A stretch of DNA of 64,000 bases from Erigeron canadensis (taxonomy: Eukaryota; Streptophyta; Magnoliopsida; Asterales; Asteraceae): positions 5,392,501 through 5,456,500 of the forward strand of contig NC_057768.1 of assembly GCF_010389155.1 (NCBI RefSeq), in the 5' to 3' direction. Every line of letters begins with the position of its first letter. Within the stretch, counting starts at the first letter, position 1. The notes beneath the pieces are model-generated. The model worked only from the letters and a program-made list of their open reading frames with translations. It was not told where the DNA came from and ran no database searches. This document shows positions 34,001 to 43,640 of this stretch, in pieces. Both the position numbers and the translations under genes were made by a program.

Positions 34001-34372
34001 AAAAGAAACATGTCTCACTGTCAGTTTTGACATGAGTAAAATCTACCAAGTAGATGTCTCTTCTTCTTGGAGCAATTAGAACTACCTCTTTATTGATATT
34101 GATAACTGTGCCTTGATGCTTGTCAAGAATGACTTTGTAGTCAGCATCACACAGTTGGCTAATGCTGATAAGATTATGTTTTAATCCATTCACATAAGCA
34201 ACCTTTGTGAATTTTATCAGTCCATTTGAGAGAGATCCATATCCTTCTGTTTGGCCAGTAGAGTTGTCACCAAAAACAACTATGGGACCACTGGCCTCAA
34301 CATAGTTATCCAGCAGGTCCTTTGATCTAGTCATGTGTTTTGAACAGCCACTGTCCAAATACCACGCTTCCT
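31047..34372 (-). pseudogene. Copia pol: protease, integrase, reverse transcriptase, RNase H
   Basis: The protease active site [11 protein letters not shown] is followed by a pre-integrase region ([10 protein letters not shown]). Integrase follows with [23 protein letters not shown] and NGVAERRNR, then reverse transcriptase with YVDD at 31929-31940, then RNase H (DSDYAGC, STAEAEY). Lesions seen: TAG at 32139-32141 before PPGFEDP, one base lost right after YVDDI (about 31925), a deletion near 31640 removing the conserved block after MIGSL, and TAG at 31239-31241 before HSKTKHI. The end is TGA at 31047-31049. The joint with gag near 34370-34409 is out of frame. Confidence 0.92.
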
Positions 34373-34408
34373 TTCCTAGCGAAGCCTGCAGGATAACATA
34401 AAAGGAAT

Positions 34409-37400
34409 TTAGGAAGAATTAGGATTAGACCTGCTAAGAGCTTCATCAGCAGAGTCTTGAAGGTTTTCGAAAGGAAGAGGGGCTCTAGGATCAGCGTTCT
34501 CATCAATTTGATGTTCAACCAGCTGATGAGCAGGGAGGAGACGACGTGGCATTCTTAAGGTATAACCTTGATCCATGGCATATATCATGGTATTGCCAGA
34601 GTCAAGTACAACCATGTTAGTGACTTGATTGTTACTGCCATATTCCACTATCATGTTTCCAAAGAAGGTTGACATCACTTCTTGTCTCGAAGGAAAAGAT
34701 ATTTGTTGAGCAGCAATATATTCAGCAACATTGCTGCCATTGAGAGTAATGTTCCCACCCAAAGTAATACTTGGTTCAGTGGGGGGAACTTCCTCATTAA
34801 CAGCAGGTAGAGAAGAGGAAGAGGATGAAACAGCAGAAGTTGAAGATGGATTGGATTCAATCACAACCTCAGGAGGATCCTTTGATCCTTTGTTCTCACA
34901 ATCAGAGGCAATATGCCCTCTTTCACCACAATGATAGCACTTCCTTTGAGGAGGAGTTTGCCTTTGATTTTGCAAGAAGAATCCCTTGAGTTGAGAAGAA
35001 AGATCATTTACACGCTTTGTTAACTCACTAATCTGAGATTCAGATGAGGAGGATGAAGGTGCAGGGTTGTTTTTCTTCTCAGGGTTGTTTTTCTTCTTCC
35101 TATATTGAGGAGGAAGAGTTCTAGGAACGGGGCCAAGAATGGATTCTTCTTTAGATTGGTTTGAAGATGATGGACCAGAATGAGGTTGGCCAACTCGCTG
35201 TCCTTCTTGCTGAGAAGGTTTCATTTGCTGAGAGGAGCTGCCTTGCTGAGGAATGAAAGTTCCTTTTCTTATGTAGACAGGTTTAGGTTGCTGAAAACGA
35301 GCGTCAGCAACTTGTAACCGCCTTTTCATAAGCTTTTCATGCATGGCAGGCTTGACCTTATTACTGTTGGAGGAATAGGAAGAAGAAGGGATGGATTTTA
35401 ATGAGACAGAGGGATCAGCGACCTTCTGAAGTTCAGCAACCTTTTGGGAAGCTGAAGTCTCAGCAGGTTGACTAGTAAAACTAGTTCGCTGAGGGGAACT
35501 ATAGTCATATGGAACAGCAACCTTGCTCCTTTTAAACGGGTCTTTTGATTTGAGGGTCAGCATTTGGGGAGCAAGAGGCCTGAAACCATCACTTGAAATA
35601 TTTCCTTCAAATGAATGGGATGGAGAGTATTGAATTCTACCTTCATCAGGCATCATATCAATAATGGGACAATTTGGAAACACTGTTTTAGCAAAACTGG
35701 GAGTCCTGCTAGTTACAGTTCTAGAGGATGAGGAAGAAGAAGATTCAGATTTCTCAATGGGAGAATCAATAACGTGCTCAGAATGAAAGTCATTCGAACT
35801 TTTTACGAAATAATGTTTCATTAGTTCTTCAGGAGAAGCGTCAGGACTTGGAGGAGTTCTTTCCTCGGATAATGGACTGTCGTTGAACGTATTAGTTATG
35901 CGAGCAACGGTCTCATAATCTCCCCCAATAATGGCTTTCATTTAAGCAGGGACTTGTAAGTTGAAGATTCTTTCATTTAGCTTGGAAGATTTACACCAAG
36001 AGTCTACAATTCTTTTGAGGTCAGCGACCTCATTTTTCAAATGCTCATTTGAGATTTGAAGATTTTTTGTGAGAAGTTTTTGAGATTCAAGCTCAACATG
36101 GACATTTCTCAAGTCCTTGAGCTTGTCAGTTTTATCACTCAATTTAGCACTAACTGAATTGAGTTTGGACTAAAGGTCAGAACGAATAGATTCAAGAAAA
36201 TGAAGATCACATGTAAGAGATTCATGGATCTTGGTTTTGTCTTCATCAAATGAAGAGGAAAGAAGGTTTACCTTTTTAAGAGTGACGTTGACCCACTGGC
36301 TTGAACAAATTTGGTCTTTTGTAAGCGCCTGATTGTCAGCGAGTGCCATAAAGCAAATGGCATCAACATAATCAGCACCCTCATCTTTTGATGCATCAGA
36401 TTCTGCCCAGTCATGTTGCTCAGCAACAAGGCTTTTGGCAGGAAGGGCTTTGGGGCCTTCAACTTCAACCATTTTGGCACGAAGTTCATAATATTTCTTC
36501 TTGTACTTATCGGATGGCTTAGCTGATGAAGAAGAAGGAGAAGGCTTCGCTGCCTGCAAAGAAGGGACAGAAACTTTGCATTCCTTTTGGTAGTGACCTT
36601 TTTCTACCACATCTCCAGCATTCTTCCTGCGATTTGTCAACAACTGGTTTTTGAGGAAATGTCGACCTACGACTATTCCATTTCTTGGAATATCTCTTAC
36701 CAGCAATTAGAGCAAATTGCATGAAATCAGAGAACATTTCTTGTCTCTCCTCGAAATCGAGGTCATTGACAAGGTCCTGAATGTGTGAAGGAGTGGTAGA
36801 GCTGGTATTATCATCAGCAGAAACTAGAGCAAAAGAGTTAGGAGATAGAGAATCAGAAGGATAAGAAGAAGAAGAAAAAGCAGTGAGACCAGCATGCCTT
36901 TTGGATTCATTCTCTGCTCTAATGCTTTGAGCAAGAGCTCTTTCTTCAAATTGAAGAGTGCCATAGAGAGATTCCGGATCATGAGTCTTAAGCTGCTTTG
37001 TAGTACGAAGAATTTGCCTAAGACCCAACCATTTGCTGGGTAAGCTGTCAATGAACTTGTGACATATTTCGAGCATATTATGCTCTATGCCCACATGTGA
37101 CATATTTCGAGCATATTATGCTCTATGCCCACACTCGTCATGTCATTCAGCAGACACTTGAATCTATTATAAGTGCCATCCAGATTCTCATTAGGAAGAG
37201 AGAAGAATCCTTCATAGGCACGTTTTAAGTCAATCTTCTTTGTGGCAAGAACCTCTTCTGTACCATCAAAACGTATACAGAGATTATCCCACACTTGTTT
37301 TGCAGAAACAAGCTTGATGACAGATTTCATGATGTCATCAGGAAGAGTATTGATAATAAGGTTTCTAAGTCTGGCATCCAGATTGACAAGCCTGCGTTCA

Positions 37401-37660
37401 TCATCTGTCCATTGCACCTCAGGCTTGATTATTTCATCCACTATCTCAGGAGCTTCAGGTGTAGCTCCCGGTGTTCTTGAAATAGCAAGAGGTTGTACAT
37501 ATGGGCCAGTTTTTAGTATGGTCATAAGGTATGGCTCAATACCCACGATATGCAATAACATCCTTTGCTTCCAGGACCCGAAGTCATGTGCTTCGAACCT
37601 GGGAAGAATGGAAACATATCCAAAGTCTCTTGTGTTAACAAGAGCAGGAACGTGAGCCAT
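34409..37660 (-). pseudogene. Long gag of the 13.3-kb element
   Basis: The start at 37660 (MAHVPALVNTRDFGYVS) leads into a DUF4219/UBN2-type gag core. A first CCHC knuckle (CWRCG then GHYQKEC) is split by an extra A in a five-base run at 36599-36603. A coiled-coil stretch, a Ser/Pro-rich region and a second, intact knuckle (CYHCGERGHIASDC) follow. Other lesions: a 38-bp tandem duplication at 37059-37133 that shifts frame, TAG at 36170-36172 and TAA at 35942-35944. At about 1,080 codons it is much longer than typical Copia gag, as in Sireviruses. Confidence 0.85.
37059..37133. repeat. 38-bp tandem duplication in gag
   Basis: GTGACATATTTCGAGCATAT starts two adjacent copies at 37059 and 37097. 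Because 38 is not a multiple of three, it destroys the gag frame. The copies look identical, so the change is recent. Confidence 0.92.
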
Positions 37661-37784
37661 TTTAGATAATCAGACAAGAAATAAGGGTTTTTTAAGAACG
37701 AAAAAGTTTTGAAGAATAAAGACTTAATTAAAATACTAATCTAGCAAACACCGTTTCAGATCAGTTTCAGTGTATCGAAACACT

Positions 37785-37796
37785 GCTCTGATACCA
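37785..37796 (-). other. Primer binding site (initiator tRNA-Met)
   Basis: The minus strand reads TGGTATCAGAGC two bases inside the 5' LTR, confirming direction and LTR border. Confidence 0.95.
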
Positions 37797-37798
37797 AC

Positions 37799-38435
37799 TG
37801 AAAGTCCCACGTTTGCACAGATTAAGTTAAATTACAACTAGTGTAAACTTAATTAAGTAAACACAAACAAATAAAGTAAACACGTTTAACTATATGAATA
37901 TATTAGTTAAACAGTGAATACATGATTGGTTTACAAAGATGAAAAAGAAAAATACTTGTTAAGTTTTTGACACACAAAAGCTTAGATGTTCTACAATAAT
38001 AAGAAACACACAAAGTGACAATTGCGGAACTGCACCAACAAGAGTTGCGGCTAGGTCAAGTGATTCCTTATATAGGCAGAGATGGGAATCACATGACAAC
38101 CCAATAGATGTTGACACCTCAAGGTTGTCAACCATTTATTGGTGGATCTCTCAGATCTACAGGGTTCTCTGTCTTCATCTTGTTTATTTTCAAATCCGGT
38201 ATGAGAGAGAATGACCCAGGTACCGTTTTGGTACATGATCACATGTCTTCAATCTTCTTGATCAACACGTGTCTTTAGGACCATTCTTCTTATCTTCATT
38301 TTCCCGCCCATATTTGACTTACAAATATAACGGTGAGTCATTGAACTTATCCTTTAACTCGAAGATAATGTAGGTCGCTGAGAGCTCGCTGATGAAGTGC
38401 CTCGCTGAGTCTCTCAGCGAATCCATGACTCAACA
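37799..38435 (-). repeat. 5' LTR of the 13.3-kb element
   Basis: It runs TGTTGAGTC to GACTTTCA on the minus strand and matches 25122-25760 except for about 18-20 hand-counted substitutions and a small indel in an A-run. This LTR faces the MYB gene, 1,232 bp from its start codon, and would transcribe away from it. Confidence 0.93.
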
Positions 38436-38440
38436 TATTT

Positions 38441-39667
38441 TTTAATTGGTTATAAATAAATTGTGAAGAAGCTTGTTGGTGAAGTCATTTTTATGGAAAC
38501 ATGAAAAGGACATTTTCAACTTCAGAAAGCTAGCTGAAAATTATCATCAGTAGTGTATCTTGTATGTATAAATAGAGTGAAACTATGAAAGAAAAGAAAG
38601 CGATCAAAAGTTTTGTTAAAATTTTTTTCAACATAACTAGATTTTTTTTGTGCCCATTGAATCTATACGCGCGGATGATGTTTTAGTAGATCGAAGGTGA
38701 AATTGAAGATAAAATTGAAAACGTACTAAAACAAAGAGATAGAAATATATAATTTTGTAAATATTTTTAAAAATATTGCTAATGTAGTAAATAAGTACTA
38801 CATTAATTTGGAAAAAAACTCTAACTAAATACTAGTATAGTTTTAGACCCATAACCAACCAATATTAAATAGCCACTACTAAATTTTTCACGCAAAATAC
38901 GTACGTCTCGTCGTCATGAGCTAGCTAGCAAGTTGATTTCAACCATAGAAATCGGATCCAAAGAAAATTCAAAATTGCATGCAATGGATTCCAAATTTCC
39001 AGCTACTGTGTTAATATTTTAACTTATTGCGGTTACTACTGCTAAGCAAATTTAATTTTATTGTCGGTTGATTGACATATATAGCAATAAACTGTTTAAT
39101 ATATCCCACTTTGGCTATTTCTCTTAATTTGTAACTAGTATATTTATACGTACGTACGGGGAACGTAAATAAGAGCACATATATATATATATATATGCTT
39201 CAACAATATATGTTTGAGTCCAATCCGTAAACCATGAGTCCAAAATATGGCCATTAGCTAGAAACTTTGAAACGAGATGCAAACGTACGGGGCATGCTAG
39301 CTATGTACGTAATTTTAAGTGATTCATCATCTCCGTAAACCATGAATAATTAAAAAGTTATAAAGAAACATGCCATGTACCAAGTTTTATTTATTTTCAC
39401 TTTTCGTCACTTGAAAATGCATGGGTAAATTAAGTAAGTCAATAATATTTTGTGTGGAAATATTGGAATGCACGTAAATGATTTATATGTGTGGAGGGTG
39501 GATGAACATGTCGTTCTCTCCCCATGTACATATAAAAAGGGACATGGACTACGTACGGTTATGCACAAAGAGGAACAAAACACGTACTATATATATAGCT
39601 TTATTTTTTTTTATTAAAAATATATATTAAAAAGACAACTTGAAATTGGCTTCATATATACAAACAA
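38441..39667 (+). promoter_or_regulatory. Promoter region of the MYB gene
   Basis: A TATA box, CTATATATATAGC, lies at 39588-39600 about 70 bases before the ATG. Just upstream is CACGTA (39581-39586), a G-box-like site. ACGT-core words (TACGTACG types) recur near 38903, 39147-39160, 39283, 39304 and 39551, and may bind bZIP or bHLH factors. The stretch is bounded on the left by the Sirevirus-like element, so more distal sequence has been moved 13 kb away. Confidence 0.6.
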
Positions 39668-41070
39668 ATGAGGCCATGTAGTATTGCAGATTTAGGGGTG
39701 AAGAAAGGTGCATGGACTGCCGAAGAAGATATACTTCTCAAAAAATGTATCGAAACATACGGCGAAGGAAAATGGCACCTTGTTCCTCTCAAAGCAGGTA
39801 ATTAATACGTGCTTAATTTGGATATATTCACGTTGTGTTACAAAATGTTATATTAAATTATGGTGTTTGACAATTATATATCATGAATCCCTGGACTTGT
39901 CCACGGCATCTTACAAAATGTTAATATTCGTGTATATTATGTTTACAGGTTTAAACCGATGTAGGAAGAGCTGCAGGTTGCGATGGTTGAATTATCTACG
40001 GCCAAATATAAAGAGAGGAGACTTTGGTGACGATGAAGTTGATCTCATGCTTAGGCTTCACAAGCTTCTAGGAAACAAGTTAGCCAAATTATGACTTATA
40101 CTCGTATTACATGATTTTAATTACCAGAATACATGTCTAAGATCGAACTTTTACTGGGTTAAAACTTCGGGTGGAAAAAGAAAGTTATAAAGCTATACAT
40201 TGTACAATACACTTCTTGTCAACTTAATTATAAGCTACTTCGAGTCTTAAAAAGATAATATATTTTTGAGTTTTGTTTCAATTTCAGTATTATAATAGTA
40301 TATATAGTTTACCGAGAAAATAAAAAATAAAAAAAACAACTTATGATGACATTTTAATTATTATATAAGATCATTTGTAACTATTAACATTTTTACAAAC
40401 ATTTTTTTTAGTCACATCAGTTTTACTTGTTGATATCAATCATTTTTTCTTTTCCCTTTAATCATTCACTTTACAATTTACTCGTAATATTCTAACATAT
40501 GTTACAAGTACCTGATTTTACCTAAATGGCCTAAGAACATCAAATAATGATATATAGTTATATTCATTCATTCTAGCTTCCGACAATGGATTTGTGTTAA
40601 TAAAAATAAACTTTTATTCAAATTTCAGATGGTCTCTGATTGCCGGAAGAATACCAGGAAGAACCGCTAATGATGTGAAGAACTATTGGAACACGAATAT
40701 CCGCTCTCGTTTCAAACAAGTGAAAGAGCCTAAGGATGACGAATCGTCTCAAAAGACAAGAGTCACAATTATTAAACCCCAAGCACGGACATTCTCCAAA
40801 CCTCATGTTGCAGCTCCTGATGGCAAGAACTTAAATAGATCATCGTCGTATGACAAAGAAAATCCCACTAATAATGTCTCCACGGGAGTAATAGATAACA
40901 CAATCAAGGAGTATTTGGATGTGTTATTTGATGATCGTGTGAGAGATAGTGATGGAATTTTTGAGTGGTCATCACTTGATGCTTCTCCGGAAGGAGGGCA
41001 AAATAGTTTGTATAATTTTCCCATAGACGATGTCATGTGGGAATTTATAGATTCAGAACAACTTAATTAG
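39668..41070 (+). CDS. R2R3-MYB transcription factor, subgroup 6 (anthocyanin-activator type)
   Basis: Three exons (39668-39797, 39949-40078, 40629-41070), GT-AG introns of 151 and 550 bp, and the standard 130-nt exons 1 and 2 of plant R2R3-MYBs give 233 residues. R2 (about 13-62) and R3 (about 65-114) keep the spaced Trp residues, with R3 starting at Phe. The bHLH-contact motif DLxxRxxxLxxxxxxLxxxR spans 75-94. ANDV at 100-103 and KPQARTF at 136-142 mark subgroup 6, whose members activate late anthocyanin genes with bHLH and WD40 partners in the nucleus. The C-terminus is acidic. All splice joints keep frame and no lesion is seen. The Sirevirus-like element lies upstream and Harbinger 160 bp downstream. 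Target genes are inferred. Confidence 0.93.
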
Positions 41071-41580
41071 CTTTCTAGTTCTCTTTACGTAGTACTAATA
41101 CATATATTGAATATTTATTTGTCCAATGTACTCGTATTAATCTGTACTTTCTATAACTTTTCAAAAAATCAATGATCGGCACGTGCATATCTTACTCCAA
41201 AATGTGTTTTAGAACCATACAAATTAATTAGACTAAGAGGAGTGGTGTCAGGGGAAGGAAGGGGTGACTTATGCCATGTGGTATGGAGGATAAAAAGAGT
41301 TGCCCCTTAAAAAGGGTGGAAATGGGTGGGTTTTGAAGTAAGGGACGACTTGTGCCATGTGGCACTTTCAATGATTGGTTTTAATGATTGATTTTTTTTT
41401 TTGTTTTAATTTTTTATGATTTTCATATTATTTTAAAAATAACAAAATTTCTATAAATAGTAAAATAAAATACTAACCATTAAAATTAAAATCCAACACA
41501 TACAAACTAAAACATAAAAACCACACATCAAACACATAAATAAATTATTCGATACACAAACACAAATAAATAACTAATAA

Positions 41581-43310
41581 CTAATCATCATCGCTAAAGT
41601 AGTCATCGACTTCCAGTGGCACGTATGGTGGATGATTTCCCCTCTTGTTTTCCCAAAGATAATCTACCAAATCCGCTAAGAGCATGTTGTGGGTTTGGCT
41701 ATTTCGTACGGCTTGTGAATTCGCGATCCGTTGCTCCATTGGAGTTTGTTGTTCCCAATACGTCGGGTCTAGTGTCGGGTCTTCATCGTTGAAGTCTTGA
41801 CAAAAAGCTTTATCTTCATCCTCCAATATCATGTTGTGTAGAGTGATACACGCGTATATCACGTCATGCATCCTCTGCTTGTCCCAAAACCGTGATGGAA
41901 AACTAACAACTTTCCAACGCTTTTTAAGAACCCCGAATGCTCTCTCGATATCTTTTCGCGCCGATTCTTGTTTTTTCTTAAAGTATTTTCTCTTTTCATC
42001 AATCGGGTCAGTAAAAGTCTTCACAAAAGTGGAATACTCAGGGTAGATGTCATCTGTCAAGTAGTATCCGGCTTTGTAGTAGTTGTTGTTTGCATAAAAA
42101 CCCGCTGTAAATTAAACAAAAGCTAATATTAGTTAACAAAAGCATATATAATATATTACTACATATTATATACTTAAACGTTAAGTACGTAATTAACCTG
42201 TAGGTGCCAAGCCAGATATAAATTCTTCCAAGACTGGGACGCCTCAAACACGTTGATGTCATTGTTGGACCCCCTGCTGACCAAAATATGCATTCCAAAT
42301 CCACAAGTCAGTAGACGCAACCGCCTGAAGCATCAATGATGGTCTACCAACATCCCCTCTGGTGTGCGAACCGCGCCATGCGGTTGGACACATCTCCCAT
42401 GGCCAGTGCATGCAATCAATACTACCGATCATACCAAGGAAATCATGAAGTTGCTCATGCACATCGTATATTCGTTCCAGATCCATAGATGTAGGTCTCC
42501 GTAGGTATGTCGGTCCATACATTTCATTTATACCTATTTAAATTATTTATAAATACATAAATGAATTAATATAACTAAATATTATGTACGTAACTATATA
42601 ATATGTACGTAACTATTTAATATATAACTAAATATTATGTACGTAACTATATAATATATTACTAAATATTATGTACGTAACTATATAATATGTACGTAAC
42701 TATTTAATATATAACTAAATATTATGTACGTAAGTATATAAAATGTAACTAAATATTATGTACGTAACTATATAAAATGTAAAATTAATATAAAATGTAC
42801 GTAACTAAATAATATATAACTATATATAAAATGTACCTTTACAAAAATATATCAGCGACTCCCGGGAAGTCCTAGCCGACATCTCCAAATGCTTGTCAAA
42901 CAAGTCGACGCTACACCCATTTGCTAATTGACGAATCGCGGAGGTAGTCTTGTGTATCGGCATGAAACCCAGCTTCCCACGAGCATCCATTCTTTGTTGA
43001 AAATATGGATACCTTTCTTCCAAGTCATTTGTAATTCTCAAAAATAGCCGCTTGCTCATACGATAGCGCGTCTAAAATCCCTCGCGCCAAATACGGGTCG
43101 CTTAGCAAAGTAAAGACGGACCAATCGCGCGTATGCCTCCTCACGTCGACGTTCCAAAACCGTTCTTCTTCTAGGCGAAAGTTGGTCTTCCTCGTCCTCC
43201 TCGTCTTCCGCGGCTTGAATCATAGTAGTAACTGTCAAAGCAACGGTACTAAGAATAGCGTCGTCGAGATCGATTGAATCATCGGATGAAGAGGGTGATG
43301 GAGGATCCAT
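41581..43310 (-). pseudogene. PIF/Harbinger transposase, three exons, frameshifted
   Basis: Exons at 43310-42837, 42533-42198 and 42104-41581 are joined by introns with GT-AG ends (303 and 93 bp) that keep frame. The DDE triad is visible: Asp in IGSIDCMHW, Asp in SNNDINV and Glu in RKDIERAFGVLKKRW. Frame breaks lie near 43060, where DFRR should continue into YRMSKRLFL, and around 42230-42290, before and after SNNDINV. The N-terminus is acidic with an Arg/Glu-rich helix. It would cut TTA-flanked ends; as it stands it is inactive. Confidence 0.88.
42559..42833. repeat. Tandem ATGTACGTAAC repeats in transposase intron 1
   Basis: Most of the 303-bp intron consists of AACTAAATATTATGTACGTA and ACTATATAATATGTACGTAA units, about eight copies of the TGTACGTAA core in imperfect 20-35-bp units. 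Confidence 0.85.
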
Positions 43311-43640
43311 ATCCGTAATATATGTATATATCTATGTAAAAATGGAAGAAGATTTATGTGTGTGATGGTGTTTTATATTTGTATATATGTATATGTATAT
43401 GTAAAGGGTGCACAAGATGAAGTTATTTATAGGAGGTGGAAGGAAAAAAAAAAGGAAAAAGAACCGTTAATGGCATGGGAAAGAGGAAAAGACATTGATT
43501 TTCGAAATGGTCAAAGAGGAGTCGGGCGAGGTGGGTGAGTCGGGCAAAAGAAAAGTCGGTGGACGGGGTGGTGTGGGGGGCGACGTCGGGCGGAAAGGGG
43601 TGAGGGTCGGCCGAAAAATATGCCACTCCGTTTAGTCTTA

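Larger units (their letters stand above)
25122..38435 (-). mobile_element. Sirevirus-like Ty1/Copia element, 13.3 kb
   Basis: Two nearly identical LTRs (639 and 637 bp) enclose gag, pol in Copia order (protease, integrase, reverse transcriptase, RNase H) and a long third coding region before the 3' LTR. Flanks CATTT and TATTT form a 5-bp duplication with one change. The primer site and purine tract are in place. Large gag, an extra 3' coding region and great length fit the Sirevirus (Maximus/SIRE) branch; that placement is inference. All three coding regions carry lesions, so this copy is not autonomous. By hand I count about 18-20 differences between the LTRs, indicating a fairly recent insertion. 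Confidence 0.93.
41231..43637 (-). mobile_element. PIF/Harbinger DNA transposon
   Basis: The ends read GACTAAGAGGAGTGG (41231) and, inverted from 43637, GACTAAACGGAGTGG. TTA flanks both sides (41228-41230 and 43638-43640), the classic Harbinger duplication. A spliced minus-strand transposase of the plant-transposon/DDE_4 type lies inside. I do not see the second Harbinger gene, the Myb-like ORF1, so even before its frameshifts this copy probably relied on another. It starts 160 bp past the MYB stop codon. Confidence 0.93.

Noticed and set aside
34359..34408. Possible intron between gag and pol of the 13-kb element
   Set aside because: An acceptor-like CTGCAG precedes the in-frame protease sequence, but any intron would be only about 46 bases with a poor donor. 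A frameshift is simpler.
39708..40094. Single-exon frame of 128 residues across MYB exons 1 and 2
   Set aside because: It reads through intron 1; the spliced model restores both MYB repeats exactly.
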